Source: CAWIJJ01 sp963836405 | GTDB lineage: Bacteria > Acidobacteriota > Terriglobia > Bryobacterales > Bryobacteraceae | DNA length: 64,000 bases | Direction: 5' to 3' | NCBI GenBank assembly: GCA_963836405.1 | Contig: CAWIJL010000012.1 | Coordinates: forward strand, 1 to 64,000 | In this document: positions 35,717 through 46,200 of the stretch, piece by piece | How positions within the stretch are numbered: the first letter of the stretch is position 1 | How the letters are laid out: each line of letters begins with the position of its first letter | The notes under the pieces: model-generated | What the model was told of the DNA's origin: nothing | The model's database searches: none | The model's input: the letters and a program-made list of their open reading frames with translations, nothing else | Position numbers and translations under genes: made by a program

Positions 35717-36742
35717 ATGGACGCTTCGGAACGGGAGCGATACTCCCGGCAGATCCTGTTTTCGGGCATCGGGGAAGACGGGCAGGAACGGCTGCTGCGG
35801 GCGCATGCGGTGGTGGTGGGCTGCGGGGCGCTGGGCAGTTTTCAGGCGGGGGCGCTGGCGCGGGCGGGGGTGGGGCGGCTCACGATCGTGGACCGGGACT
35901 ACGTGGAGCCGAGCAATCTGCACCGGCAATGGCTGTTCGAAGAGGAGGACGCGGCTGCAGGATTGCCGAAGGCCGCGGCGGCGGCGCGGCGCATCGGCGC
36001 GGATCAACTCGTCGATCGCGGTGCGGGCGGTGGTGGCGGATCTGAGCGGCGAAAACGCGGACGAAGTGCTGGGGGGCGCGGACGTGATTCTGGACGGCAC
36101 GGACAACTTCGAGACGCGCTACCTGGTGAACGACTGGGCGGTGCGGGAGCGCATTCCTTGGATTTACGGCGCCGCGGTGGGTTCTTACGGGCTGACCATG
36201 CCGGTGATACCGGGCCGGACAGCGTGCCTGCGGTGCGTGTATCCCGAACCGCCGGCGGGCGTGCAGCCCACCTGCGAAACGGCGGGGGTGTTGAACGCTG
36301 TGGTGGCGGCGATAGCGGCGATACAGGTGGCGGATGCGCTGCGCGTGCTGTGCGGGCAGGCGGACGAGGTGCGGGCGCGCATCACCACGGTAGATGTATG
36401 GTCGGGAATGACGCGGCAGGTGGAGGGACCGGCTCGCGACCCGGAATGTCCCGACCTGCGGACGGCGCGAGTTTTCGTTTCTGGAGCGTTCGCGAAGGGC
36501 GCCGGCGATTCTGTGCGGCCGGAACGCGGTGCAGATTCAGGAGCGGCCGCGAACGATCGATCTCAAGGAACTGGGGGCGGCGGCTCGAGGGGCTCGGCGA
36601 GGTACGGGCCAACGAGTTCGCGCTGCGATTTCGGGCGGAGCCTTACGAGATGACGATTTTCGCGGATGGGCGGGCGATCGTGAAAGGGACGAGCGACACG
36701 GGGGTGGCGCGCAGTCTTTACGCGCGGTACGTGGGAGGGTAG
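35717..36742 (+). CDS. ThiF/MoeB/HesA-family adenylyltransferase, frameshifted
   Basis: About 340 residues from ATG 35717. It has the E1-like nucleotide-binding loop VVVGCGALGSFQAGALARAG, VDRDYVEPSNLHRQ, GTDNFETRYLVNDW, and YGAAVGSYGLTMPVIPG. The zinc cysteines are in ACLRCVYPEPP and later DPECPDL and LCGRNAVQ. A C-terminal rhodanese-less tail ends AIVKGTSDTGVARSLYARYV. The family adenylates the C-terminal glycine of ThiS/MoaD-like carriers for sulfur transfer in thiamine or molybdopterin synthesis. At least two frame breaks: removing one G of GCGCGG near 36002 restores RIGAINSSIAVRAVVADL, and another lies near 36450-36560. No ThiS/MoaD gene is adjacent. Confidence 0.82.
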   Translation: MDASERERYSRQILFSGIGEDGQERLLRAHAVVVGCGALGSFQAGALARAGVGRLTIVDRDYVEPSNLHRQWLFEEEDAAAGLPKAAAAARRIGADQLVDRGAGGGGGSERRKRGRSAGGRGRDSGRHGQLRDALPGERLGGAGAHSLDLRRRGGFLRADHAGDTGPDSVPAVRVSRTAGGRAAHLRNGGGVERCGGGDSGDTGGGCAARAVRAGGRGAGAHHHGRCMVGNDAAGGGTGSRPGMSRPADGASFRFWSVREGRRRFCAAGTRCRFRSGRERSISRNWGRRLEGLGEVRANEFALRFRAEPYEMTIFADGRAIVKGTSDTGVARSLYARYVGG

Positions 36743-36745
36743 CGG

Positions 36746-37162
36746 CTATTTACGAAAGGATTCACCGAGGCGGAGGCCGGTCCACTGCTCGGCCACGATG
36801 ATGGAGTTGGCAGGATTGCGGGCGTCATAGCGCATGGCCACGGGGCCGGACACGGGCAGATCCTGGGGCAGCAGATCCTTGAGGTGGGTGATGTCCTGGG
36901 AGGCGATGTACTCGACGCCGCGCACCAGGTAGGCATAGAAGAGGTGCTCGTCGCGCACTTCGACCAGGTTGGCGTCGCCCATTTTGCCGGTTGCGACGAG
37001 CCAGGCGCGGCGCTGCCGCTCGCGCTCCTCGGGTGTGACGCGCGACTTGCGCCACACCCGGACAGCATAGGCGGCGGCGAATGCAACCGCGGCGCCGGCG
37101 GCCACCAGCCCGATCTGCTCAATGGCGTTGAGCGATCCGGCCAGATTACCCGGAAATCTCAT
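36746..37162 (-). CDS. Conserved-looking single-pass membrane protein, function unknown
   Basis: 138 residues. One membrane helix (IGLVAAGAAVAFAAAYAVRV, about 17-36) is followed by a basic/helical region (RKSRVTPEERERQRRAW). A soluble C-terminal domain follows (GDANLVEVRDEHLFYAYLVR, VEYIASQDITHLKDLLPQDL, GPVAMRYDARNPANSIIVAE). No family is recognised. It begins 3 nt after the aldolase stop, so it is in the same transcript, and converges on the ThiF/MoeB gene with a 3-bp gap. Confidence 0.75.
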   Translation of the reverse strand: MRFPGNLAGSLNAIEQIGLVAAGAAVAFAAAYAVRVWRKSRVTPEERERQRRAWLVATGKMGDANLVEVRDEHLFYAYLVRGVEYIASQDITHLKDLLPQDLPVSGPVAMRYDARNPANSIIVAEQWTGLRLGESFRK

Positions 37163-37165
37163 TTG

Positions 37166-37841
37166 TCAACCGGCTACCGGCGTCTCCTCGAAAACTTTCG
37201 CCCAATCCTTCAGGAACTGTTCCAGGCCTTTGTCGGTGAGCGGATGATTGAACAGCGCGTCCAGAACCTTGAAGGGCATCGTGCCGATGTGGGCGCCGGC
37301 GAGGGCCGATTCGACCACATGCGGCGGAGAGCGCAGCGAGGCGGCCAGAATCTGCGTCTTGTAGCCGTAATTCTTGTAGATCTGAACGATGCTCCGGATC
37401 AGGTCCATCCCGTTCCAACTGATGTCGTCGATCCGGCCGACGAAGGGACTGATGAAATAGGCGCCGGCTTTGGCTGCAAGGAGCGCCTGAGCGGGGGAGA
37501 AGCAGAGCGTCACGTTGACGCGGATACCCTCGGAACTGAGGGCCTTGGTGGCCACGATGCCTTCGCGCGTGAGCGGGCATTTGACCACGATGTTCTTGTG
37601 GATCTTGGACAGTTTCCGCCCTTCTTCGATCATGGCGGAAGACTTCGGTGGAGACCACCTCGGCGCTGATATCGCCGTCCACGATATCGCAGATCAGACG
37701 GATCTGTTCTTCGATCGGCTTGCCTTCTTTGGCGATCAGGGACGGGTTAGTGGTAACGCCATCCAAAATGCCCCAGGCGGCGCCTTTTTTGAGCTCGTCG
37801 AGGTTGGCGGTATCTAAGAAAAATTTCACTTTGGACCTCAC
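37166..37841 (-). CDS. Fructose-6-phosphate aldolase/small transaldolase (TalC/FSA type), one frameshift
   Basis: About 224 residues, the normal length of the family. It starts MRSKVKFFLDTANLDELKKG, then ILDGVTTNPSLIAKEG. The Schiff-base lysine is in NIVVKCPLTREG. Later motifs are NVTLCFSPAQALLAAKAGAY, SPFVGRIDD and TQILAASLRSP. The frame shifts near 37640: removing one T of GTCTTCC gives STEVSAMIEEGRKL. Proteins of this family cleave fructose 6-phosphate or act as transaldolase in the pentose-phosphate pathway. It is followed by the membrane protein gene 3 nt downstream. Confidence 0.9.
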
Positions 37842-37901
37842 CCTCCGATTCCTTCACAGTGTACACCCGAAAGGCGCTTCGACTGCCGCGTGCAGGGGCT
37901 G

Positions 37902-38912
37902 TTACTTCCGGAACCAGTAAAGCAGGATACCGTAGCCGACGCCGGCCGGGTCCGTGGTTTTGGCGGTCTGGAAGGCCATGAAGCGGCCATCGGTGGAGAC
38001 CACGGGGTTGGAGGCTTTGCCGGCTTCGAAATCGTTGAAGTGGGTGAGACGGGTCATGTCCTTGCCGGTGCCGTCGAGCTTGAGCTTCCAGATGTCGATG
38101 TTGCCGGAGCCGCCCCTGCCGCCGAGGGTCTGAACCTGGCGGTCGGCTTCGACGCAGGTGTACTGACCGTCGGGAAAGATACCTTCGACCTCGTTGTAGG
38201 CGCCGGGCGCTTTGGAGAAATTGGTGACCTGGCCGGTTTTGAGGTCGAGGCCCATGACCGAGGCCATGCCTTGGGGCTCGTAACAGGTGAACGTCATCTT
38301 GGTGTTGTTGTCGTAGAAATCCTGGGCTTCGAGCACGCAATTGCGATCTTTGCTTTCGTGGACGACCTTTTGGTTGGTGAGTTTGGCGGCGCCGCCGGAG
38401 AGGTCCACGTCGGCGACGATGAGGCGGGAGGCGCCGGGGGCGAGGTCGGGCGCCTGGGCGTTGGTCTGGGAGTAAGCGATTTTCAGGGCGGTCTTGGAGA
38501 TGGCGGCGCCCTCGCTCATCTTCTGGCCGAACTTGACGGGCCGGGAGCCGCGCTGTTTGCTCAGGAACCACAGTTCGTTATCGCGCGCGCGGCTGACGGA
38601 GATGTCCTGAAACTTCTCGGGACCGATCAGAATGTAGTCGCCGGTGGAGAGGTGCATGACGCGGAGAAAGACGGCGCCCGGGACGTTGCAGGTAAGGCAG
38701 CGGATGGCGTGGGTGGCGAGGTCGATGGTGAAGGCGTCGCCGAAGCTTTTGGCCATGAAGGCTACGGAGCGATTGTCGGGCGCGATGTCGGCGCGCTCCC
38801 CGAAATACGTGAGGATTTCGATGTTCGGCGGGAGGTTATCGAGCTGGCTGCCGGGTTTGCGCTGGGCGGAGGCGGAGGCGGCCAGAAGCAGCAGGATGGC
38901 GGCGGATCTCAT
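37902..38912 (-). CDS. Secreted WD40-like (PD40/TolB-type) beta-propeller protein
   Basis: 336 residues with a signal peptide (MRSAAILLLLAASASAQRKP). Repeated blades of the PD40 type are visible (IAPDNRSVAFMAKSFGDAF, ISKTALKIAYSQTN, FPDGQYTCVEADRQ, STDGRFMAFQTAKT). No catalytic domain follows, so it is a binding or lyase-related propeller rather than a prolyl peptidase. It has several cysteines (CLTCN, NCVLEA, FTCYEP) that could form disulfides. It diverges from miaB with a 64-bp gap. Confidence 0.75.
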   Translation of the reverse strand: MRSAAILLLLAASASAQRKPGSQLDNLPPNIEILTYFGERADIAPDNRSVAFMAKSFGDAFTIDLATHAIRCLTCNVPGAVFLRVMHLSTGDYILIGPEKFQDISVSRARDNELWFLSKQRGSRPVKFGQKMSEGAAISKTALKIAYSQTNAQAPDLAPGASRLIVADVDLSGGAAKLTNQKVVHESKDRNCVLEAQDFYDNNTKMTFTCYEPQGMASVMGLDLKTGQVTNFSKAPGAYNEVEGIFPDGQYTCVEADRQVQTLGGRGGSGNIDIWKLKLDGTGKDMTRLTHFNDFEAGKASNPVVSTDGRFMAFQTAKTTDPAGVGYGILLYWFRK

Positions 38913-38976
38913 GGGGGGATGTTATCAGGGCGCGGGCAGGCGCGGGGAGAGGGCTGTCCACTACAATAAAGAAACA

Positions 38977-40302
38977 GTGGCTGGGAAAACCTTTTACATC
39001 GAAACTTTCGGCTGTCAGATGAACGTGCATGACTCCGAAAAGGTGATCGGCACGCTCGAACAGCAGGGATACGCGCAGGTTGAAACGCCGGAAGCGGCCT
39101 CGCTGGTGCTTTACAACACGTGCAGCATCCGGGACAAGGCCGAACAGAAGGTGTTCAACCGGCTGCAGAATTTCAAGCGGGCGGGGAACGGCAAGATCTT
39201 CGGCGTGCTGGGATGCGTGGCGCAGCAGGAGGGGGAAAAGATTTTCGAGCGCGCGCCGCACGTGAGCCTGGTGGCGGGGTCGGCGAGCTACACGCGGCTG
39301 GGCGAGATGCTGGTGCAACTCGAGGCGGGCAACCGGCGGGTGACGGGGCTGAGCCTGGACACGGAAGAGACTTTCGATACGCCGTTCACGCGACGGGACA
39401 ACCCGCACCGGGCGTACATCACGATCATCGAAGGCTGCGACAAATCGTGCGCGTACTGCGTGGTGCCGTTCACGCGCGGTCCGGAGCGGAGCCGCACGAG
39501 CGAAAGCGTGATGGAGGAGGCGCGGAGGCTGGCGGCGCAGGGCTACTCCGAAATTCAACTGCTGGGGCAGAACGTGAACAGCTACCGGGATCCGTCGGGG
39601 GCGGGGCTGGACTTCGCGGCGCTGCTGGAACGGGTGGCCGCGGTGCCGGGCATCCGGCGTGTGAGATATACGACGTCGCACCCGCGGGATTTCGGTAAGA
39701 GCATTGTGGAGGCGATGGACAGCAACCCGGTGATTTGCGATCACGTGCACCTGCCGGTGCAGTCGGGGTCGAGCCGGGTACTGAGGCTGATGCAACGGCT
39801 GTACGATCGCGACGAGTACATGCGGCGCATCGAGTGGCTGAAGACGGCGCGACGCAGGTATGCGCTGACCACCGACATCATTGTGGGCTTTCCGGGCGAG
39901 ACGGAGCGGGATTTCGAGGAAACGCTGGACCTGCTCGACCAGGTGCAGTACGACTCGCTCTTCAGCTTCAAATATTCGCCGCGTCCGAACACGGCGGCGC
40001 TGGCGATGGAGGACCGGATTCCGGAGGAAGAAAAGCAGCGGCGGCTGCTTATTTTGCAGGAGAAGCAGCGGGCGATTCAGATCCGGCGTAACGCGGAGAC
40101 GATCGGCGCGGAGAAAGAGGTGCTGGTGGAGGGGCGGAACCAGGCGTTGGGGCAGTGGATTGGCCGTACGTCCTGTAACCGGACGCTCAACTTCACGCAT
40201 CCGGAGACGAACGGAAACTCACTGGTCGGGCAATACCTGGCGGTGCGCGTGACGCGTTCCGGACCGAACTCACTCGTGGGTGAATCGGTAACTGTGGTGT
40301 AA
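38977..40302 (+). CDS. miaB: tRNA-2-methylthio-N6-dimethylallyladenosine synthase
   Basis: 441 residues from GTG 38977; the frame extends upstream to 38644 but that part lies over the neighbouring gene. The N-terminal UPF0004 domain supplies three cluster cysteines (FGCQMN, YNTCSIRD, LGCVAQQ). The radical-SAM domain has CDKSCAYCVVPFTRG (CxxxCxxC) and the C-terminal TRAM domain follows (EVLVEGRN...VRVTRSGPNSLVGE). MiaB adds a methylthio group to i6A37 of tRNAs reading U-starting codons. The context with the BFN and tyrS genes is a translation-related cluster. There is no strong ribosome site. Confidence 0.95.
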   Translation: MAGKTFYIETFGCQMNVHDSEKVIGTLEQQGYAQVETPEAASLVLYNTCSIRDKAEQKVFNRLQNFKRAGNGKIFGVLGCVAQQEGEKIFERAPHVSLVAGSASYTRLGEMLVQLEAGNRRVTGLSLDTEETFDTPFTRRDNPHRAYITIIEGCDKSCAYCVVPFTRGPERSRTSESVMEEARRLAAQGYSEIQLLGQNVNSYRDPSGAGLDFAALLERVAAVPGIRRVRYTTSHPRDFGKSIVEAMDSNPVICDHVHLPVQSGSSRVLRLMQRLYDRDEYMRRIEWLKTARRRYALTTDIIVGFPGETERDFEETLDLLDQVQYDSLFSFKYSPRPNTAALAMEDRIPEEEKQRRLLILQEKQRAIQIRRNAETIGAEKEVLVEGRNQALGQWIGRTSCNRTLNFTHPETNGNSLVGQYLAVRVTRSGPNSLVGESVTVV

Positions 40303-40322
40303 TTGAAACTGGGGGAGCCGCT

Positions 40323-40808
40323 ATGGAAGTCGAAATGAAAATTCGCGGGCTGATGATGGACCCTGTCACCAACATGCCGATCGTCATCCTGAAGGATGTG
40401 AACGGCACAACGGTGCTCCCCATCTGGGTTGGCGTTTATGAAGCCAACGCGATCGCCCTCGAAATCGAGAAGGTTTCGACGCCCCGGCCGATGACGCACG
40501 ATCTGATCAAGAGCCTGCTGCTCGGCCTGGAGACCAGCCTGCGGAAGGTGGTGGTGAGCGAACTCAAGGACGATACGTTCTACGCGGTGATCTGGCTGGA
40601 CCGGGAGGGCGACCTGATCAGCGTGGATTCGCGGCCGAGCGACGCACTGGCACTGGCGCTGCGGCTGGACTGCCCGATCTATGTCGAGGAGACGGTGCTC
40701 AAGTCGTCCAAGCAGATTTCGACGGTTGCCGATAAGGTCAACAACGAAGAACTGCGGCGCTGGCTGGAGGGCCTGAACGACGAGGACCTCGGCCGCTACA
40801 AAATGTGA
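40323..40808 (+). CDS. BFN-domain (bifunctional nuclease, DUF151) protein
   Basis: 161 residues behind GGGGGAG. The DUF151/BFN core is VEMKIRGLMMDPVTNMPIVI, LPIWVGVYEANAIALEIEK, RPMTHDLIKSLL, FYAVIWLDREGD and VDSRPSDALALALRLDCPIY, as in the family. BFN proteins have reported DNase and RNase activity in plants and structural work on a Thermotoga homologue, but their bacterial role is not settled. Its stop overlaps the next gene. Confidence 0.88.
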   Translation: MEVEMKIRGLMMDPVTNMPIVILKDVNGTTVLPIWVGVYEANAIALEIEKVSTPRPMTHDLIKSLLLGLETSLRKVVVSELKDDTFYAVIWLDREGDLISVDSRPSDALALALRLDCPIYVEETVLKSSKQISTVADKVNNEELRRWLEGLNDEDLGRYKM

Positions 40809-41113
40809 GCCCGGAAACTGCCGCCCGCCTAGCCCAACTTCGCATCGAGCTGATGGCCGATGCGAAGGAATACAGCGTTTTCGCGCGTGACGGATGCATG
40901 GCCCTGGCGCAGCGTGCCGGGGACGGCGGCTTCGTTTCCGTGGGCAGCTCCGGTGTTTCGACGGAACACGGGCTCGCGTACCTGGTCTGGAAAGAGGGGC
41001 GGGCGGTGCTGGCGGCGCACGGCGGACAGGAATCGCCCGCCGCGGACGGACAGGTGGAAGCCATCCGGCAATTTTCCCGGGACCTCAAAGCCGCACTGGG
41101 ACTGGATCAATGA
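40805..41113 (+). CDS. Hypothetical protein, coupled to BFN and tyrS
   Basis: 102 residues from GTG 40805, overlapping the BFN stop (GTGA), and its own stop overlaps the tyrS start (ATGA). Composition is ordinary: CMALAQRAGDGGFVSVGSSG, TEHGLAYLVWKEGRAVLAAH, then a helical tail (VEAIRQFSRDLKAALG). No family recognised. Double translational coupling argues that it is real and expressed. Confidence 0.72.
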   Translation: MSPETAARLAQLRIELMADAKEYSVFARDGCMALAQRAGDGGFVSVGSSGVSTEHGLAYLVWKEGRAVLAAHGGQESPAADGQVEAIRQFSRDLKAALGLDQ

Positions 41114-42312
41114 CAATCGACGAACAACTCACGTACCTGGGCAAAGGGATGGCGGAGATCATCCGCGAAGAGGACCTGCGTGAGCGCCTGGTAGAGGCGG
41201 AAAAGGCCGGCCTGCCGCTGCGCGTGAAGGCCGGTTTCGACCCGACGGCGCCCGACCTGCACCTGGGGCACACGGTGCTGCTGCGCAAGATGCGGCACTT
41301 TCAGGACCTCGGGCACACGGTGATTTTTCTGATCGGCGATATGACGGGGATGATCGGCGACCCTTCCGGGCGCAACATCACGCGGCCGCCGATGACGCGC
41401 GAAGCCATCGAGCGGAACGCGGAGACCTACAAGGCGCAGGTGTTCCGGATTCTGGGTCCGGAAAAGACGGAAGTGCGGTTCAACAGCGACTGGCTGGCGG
41501 AATTGCGGTTCGAGGATCTCATCCGGCTGTGCTCGAAGTACACGGTGGCGCGAATTCTCGAGCGGGACGATTTTGCCAAGCGGTACAAGACGGGCGTTCC
41601 GATTTCGGTGCACGAGCTGCTTTATCCGCTGGCGCAGGCGTACGATTCGGTGGCGCTAAAGGCCGACGTCGAAATGGGCGGGACCGACCAGAAGTTCAAC
41701 CTGCTGGTGGGGCGGGAAATTCAGAAGGATTACGGGCAACGGCAGCAGATTGTGGCCACGGTCCCGATTCTGGAGGGGTTGGACGGCGTAAACAAGATGT
41801 CCAAGTCGCTCGGCAACTACATCGGGATTACGGAACCGGCGGAAGTGATGTTCCGCAAGGTGATGCAGGTGAGCGACGAGCTGATGTGGCGCTACTACCT
41901 GCTGCTGACCGACAAAACGGAAGCGGAGATCGCCGCGATGCGGGAGAGCGGGCATCCGATGGAGATGAAGATCGCGCTGGGAAAAGCGATAGTGTCGGAT
42001 TTCCATTCGGCGGAGGAGGCGGAACGCGCGGCGGACGTATTCAACCGCGTGGTGCGTCAGAAGGAAGTGCCGGCGGATATGCCGCGGGCGGCGTTTCCGG
42101 AAGGGATCACGAAAGACGGCGCGGTACGGGTGGACAAGCTGCTGGCAAGGGTGGGACTGGCGGTATCGGTGAGCGATGCCGCGCGCAAGATCAAGGCGGG
42201 CGCGGTGGAGATCAACGGCGAGCGAGTGAAAGATCTCGCGCTGGCAGCGCCTCCGGCGGAGATGGTGATTCAAGTGGGCAAAAACTGGTGCAGGGTGACG
42301 GGCAACGCGTGA
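41110..42312 (+). CDS. tyrS: Tyrosyl-tRNA synthetase
   Basis: 400 residues from ATG 41110; the longer frame from 40894 is discarded because it lies inside the preceding gene. Class I motifs are HLGHT (residues 51-55) within DLHLGHTVLLRKM, and KMSKS near 233 (GVNKMSKSLGNYIG). The tyrosine-binding stretch is ALKADVEMGGTDQKFNLLVG. A C-terminal S4 RNA-binding domain (RVDKLLARVGLAVSVSDAAR) completes the protein. It charges tRNA-Tyr and is essential. The gene is intact, unlike several neighbours. Confidence 0.96.
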   Translation: MTIDEQLTYLGKGMAEIIREEDLRERLVEAEKAGLPLRVKAGFDPTAPDLHLGHTVLLRKMRHFQDLGHTVIFLIGDMTGMIGDPSGRNITRPPMTREAIERNAETYKAQVFRILGPEKTEVRFNSDWLAELRFEDLIRLCSKYTVARILERDDFAKRYKTGVPISVHELLYPLAQAYDSVALKADVEMGGTDQKFNLLVGREIQKDYGQRQQIVATVPILEGLDGVNKMSKSLGNYIGITEPAEVMFRKVMQVSDELMWRYYLLLTDKTEAEIAAMRESGHPMEMKIALGKAIVSDFHSAEEAERAADVFNRVVRQKEVPADMPRAAFPEGITKDGAVRVDKLLARVGLAVSVSDAARKIKAGAVEINGERVKDLALAAPPAEMVIQVGKNWCRVTGNA

Positions 42313-42325
42313 AAACAGGAACACG

Positions 42326-43171
42326 GTGAGAAAGCTTTTTTATTGGAAGCTAAAGCAAAGGGAGATCAAGCTGGGCGAGCGGACGGTCCTGATGGGCGTC
42401 CTGAACGTCACTCCCGATTCGTTCTCCGACGGAGGAAGGTACTCGGATCCGGACCGCGCGTTTGCGCGGGCGCTGGAAATGGAGGAGGAGGGCGCGGATA
42501 TCATCGACGTGGGGGCGGAATCGACGCGGCCGGGATCGGCGCGCATCGCGGCGGCCGAGGAGTTGCGCCGGCTGATTCCGGTGCTGAAGCGGTTAAAAGG
42601 GCGGCTTACGATTCCGGTTTCGGTGGACACGTACAAGGCGGAAGTGGCGGAGCGGGCGTTCGAACACGGCGCGGAGATCATCAACGACCCGTCGGCGCTG
42701 ACGATGGAGCCGCAGTTGGCGCGGATGGTTTCGAACCACGATGCGGGGCTGGTGCTTAATCACATGCGCGGGCGTCCGGAGACGTGGGCGAAGCTGGGGC
42801 CGATGCCGGATCCGATGGGGACGATCCTGCGGGACCTGGACGCGGCGGTCAGCCGGGCGCGGCACGTGGGCATGGACAAGAGCCGGATGGTGATCGATCC
42901 CGGTCTCGGGTTCGGGAAGCGCAAGGAGCAGAACCTGGAGATTATCGCGCGGCTGGGAGAGCTGGCGCAGTTGGATGTGCCGCTGCTGGCGGGACCGTCG
43001 AGGAAGCACTTCCTGGCCCACGAGAGCGCCGAGGAGACGCGGTTTGCGACGGCGGCGGCGGTGACGGCGTGCATTCTGGCGGGAGCCCACGTGGTGCGGG
43101 TACACGACGTGAAGGAGATGCGGGCGGTGGCGGATGTGGCGGATGAAATTGTGCGCGGAAGAATGGCCTGA
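42326..43171 (+). CDS. folP: Dihydropteroate synthase
   Basis: 281 residues from GTG 42326, 14 nt after tyrS. Family motifs are GVLNVTPDSFSDGG, IDVGAESTRPGS, SVDTYKAEVAERAF, IINDPSAL, GLVLNHMRGRP, VIDPGLGFGKRKEQN, LAGPSRKHFL and HVVRVHDV. It condenses 6-hydroxymethyl-dihydropterin diphosphate with p-aminobenzoate to dihydropteroate in folate synthesis. It probably shares the upstream miaB-BFN-tyrS transcript. Confidence 0.95.
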   Translation: MRKLFYWKLKQREIKLGERTVLMGVLNVTPDSFSDGGRYSDPDRAFARALEMEEEGADIIDVGAESTRPGSARIAAAEELRRLIPVLKRLKGRLTIPVSVDTYKAEVAERAFEHGAEIINDPSALTMEPQLARMVSNHDAGLVLNHMRGRPETWAKLGPMPDPMGTILRDLDAAVSRARHVGMDKSRMVIDPGLGFGKRKEQNLEIIARLGELAQLDVPLLAGPSRKHFLAHESAEETRFATAAAVTACILAGAHVVRVHDVKEMRAVADVADEIVRGRMA

Positions 43172-43221
43172 AAGGGCCAGAAACCGGAAAACACCGGAGA
43201 CGTAGGTTAGCCATCGAGGAC

Positions 43222-46200
43222 ATGAATATGCAACGCGCGCTCATATGTTTGTTGGTAGCAGGCGCGGCTTACGCGCAAACCGAACGGCGCCTGGACTTCG
43301 CGCTGATCCTGGAAGACGCACCGGTGGCGGAGCATGTCCGCTCGCGGCAGGAACTGCGGGGGGCGGAGGCGCGGGCGCACGGGGAGCGGATTCGCACGGC
43401 GCAGCGGACGGTGGAGTCGGAACTGCGGCGGCGGAAGGTAACGGTGACGGGGGAAGCGCAGACGCTGGTGAACGCGGTGTTTGTGAACGCGACGGTGGAA
43501 ACGGCGCGGGCGCTGCGGGGGATTCCGGGCGTGAAGCGGGTGGTGGCGGCGCCGCGGCTGCACATGGACCTGAACCGGGCGCTGGATCTGGCCAACGTTC
43601 CGGCGGCGTGGAGCGCGGTGGGCGGCGTATCGAACGCGGGGGCGGGCATCAAGATCGGGATTCTCGATTCGGGTATCGACCAGAACCATGCGGGGTTTCA
43701 GGACTCTTCGCTTCAGGTTCCGGCAGGCTTTCCGAAGGGGGAGACGGCGTACACGAATAACAAGGTGATCGTGGCGCGGAGCTACGTTCCGCTCGATTCG
43801 GTGGGATACAATCCGGACGACCTGGTGTCCGGCTCGCATCCGGATGACTATTCGCCGCGGGACCGGCAGGGACACGGGACGGCGATCGCGATGATTGCGG
43901 CGGGAGTGCAGAACACCGGTCCGCAGGGCACGATTCAGGGTGTCGCGCCGAAGGCGTTTCTGGGGAACTACAAGATTATCGGCTCGCCGGGGATCAACGA
44001 TTTTGCCCGCTTTGCGGCGTTTAACCAGGCGCTCGAGGATGCGCTGGCGGACGGGATGGACATCGTGACGCTGTCGTTGAGCGAGGGCAGTCCGGCGTTT
44101 CTACGGCCCGCTCGATACGGATCCAGGCTGCGGGGGCGCGTGCGACATTTATTCGCAGGCGGTGGAGAACGCGGTTGCGAATGGCATGGTGGTGGTGACG
44201 TCGGCGGGCAACGACGGCAACATCGGGAAGATCGTCCCGACCTTGAACACGATTCATTTTCCGGGCACCGCGCCTTCGGCGATTACAGTGGGGGCGACCA
44301 CTAACTCGCACGTGTTCTACCAGTCGGTGCATATTTCCGGGACGGGCGTTCCCTCGAATTTGCAGAATATCCGCGCCGTTTTCGGCGACGGTCCGAAGAT
44401 TGCGTCGCCGCTGACGGCGCCGGTGCGCGCGGCGGGCGGGGACGGACTTGCCTGTTCCGCGCTGGCGGCGGATTCGATGGCGGGCGCGATCGCGCTGATC
44501 CAGAGGGGCACGTGCGACTTCACGACCAAGATCAACAATGCGCAGAATGCGGGGGCGCGCGGGGTGATCCTGTACCAGTTAAGCGGTCAGGAGAACATAT
44601 ATCAGCGGCATCTTCGCGCAGGGCACGGGGATTCCGGCGGTGATGATCGGGAATTCGGCGGGCGCGGCTTTGAAGACGCTATCTCGGCGTCGAATTCGGG
44701 CGCGCAGGCAACGCTCGATCCGGCGCTGACGGCGTCGGACGCTACCCCGGACGCGATCTGGGCGGCCTCTTCGCGGGGACCATCGCCGGGCACGTTCGGG
44801 GCGACTCCGACCACGGTCATCAAACCGGAACTGGTGGCGCCGGGCGTGGGCATTTATTCGGCGACGCAGAAACTCGACCCCAATGCCGATTCGTATTCGG
44901 CCACGGGATATATGGCATTCACGGGAACGAGTTATGCCGTGCCGATGGTGGCGGGCGCGGTGGCGCTGGTCAAGCAGAAGTTCCCGTCGATGACTCCGGC
45001 GCAGCTCAAGTCCGCGGTGGTGAACACGGCCAGCCAGAATGTTACCGATGAGAACGGCGCGGCGCGAATCAACTCGATGGGGGCGGGGAAGTTGAATGCC
45101 GGGGACGCGGTGAGTGTGGCGGGTGTGGTGGATCCGGCTACGATTGAGTTCGGCGCGATAGCTTCAACAACCGTGACATCAGCCGCACGCTGCAGATTTC
45201 AACGTGACCGGCGCACGCGGTCACCTTCTCGCTGCGGGTGGAGCAGCGGGATGCCGGTCTGACGCCTCAGGTCACTTCCGGTTCGAGCGTGACGGTGCAG
45301 GCGGGACAGCAGGGCAGCGCTACGGTTACTCTTAGCGGCAACCGGCCCAATCCGGGCATCTACGACGGATTCATCGTGATTACCGGCGCGGGGCCCACGC
45401 TGCGGGTGCCATATCAATATCTGGTGGGCACGGGGATCAGCGGCTGATGTCTTTCCGATCGGCAACGGCGGATTCCTGGGCGGACCACGGAAGACACCTG
45501 ATGGCAGATCGACTCTCCGCTTGATCGATGCGTACGGGGTGCCTCGTGGTCGGCGTGCCGGTTCAATGGACTTTGCAGAGGGCGCGCAAATCTCGGGAGG
45601 ACCGGTACGGTGCACGGCGGGTCGAGCGACCGGACGTCCGGCTCGGGAATACGGCGGCGAAGGTGAGTCTCGGACCGAAGAGGGAGACCAGATCTTCAAC
45701 GCAGTAGATTGGCGGGCCGGGCGGACTTACGGTTGAGTTCGAGGGTTTCGTTCGGCAATACCCGGATATTCAGGCTATCTCCAACGAGGCGTCGGGGCCT
45801 CCTTCAAGCAGGCGGGCTTGCGCCGGGTTCGTACGTGTCGATATAGGTACGCGGCTGTCGGACGCGGTTCAAGTGGAGCCGACCGCGGAGCTGCCGGTGG
45901 CGCTGTCCGGAGTGAGTGTCAGTTTCGACGGCGGGGGTCTTAGCTTGCCCGGGCGGAATTCATTTTGTGAGCGGCGGGCAGGTCAATACAGATACCGTGG
46001 GAATTTCAGGGACAGTCGTCGGTTCAGGTCAAGGTAACGGTGACAGGGCTGCCGAGTTATGTGATTCACGCTTCCGTTGTCCACCTATTCGCCCGGACTG
46101 TTTCAGAATTCGGGCGTGGCGGCGGTGGAGGATTCGCAAGGATAACATTCTGGGGGTGAACCGGCCGGCGGTGCGCGGGGACACAATTCAGATTTTCGCG

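Noticed and set aside
38644..38976. N-terminal extension of miaB
   Set aside because: It lies over the divergent propeller gene and is unlike MiaB; the GTG at 38977 gives the normal N-terminus.
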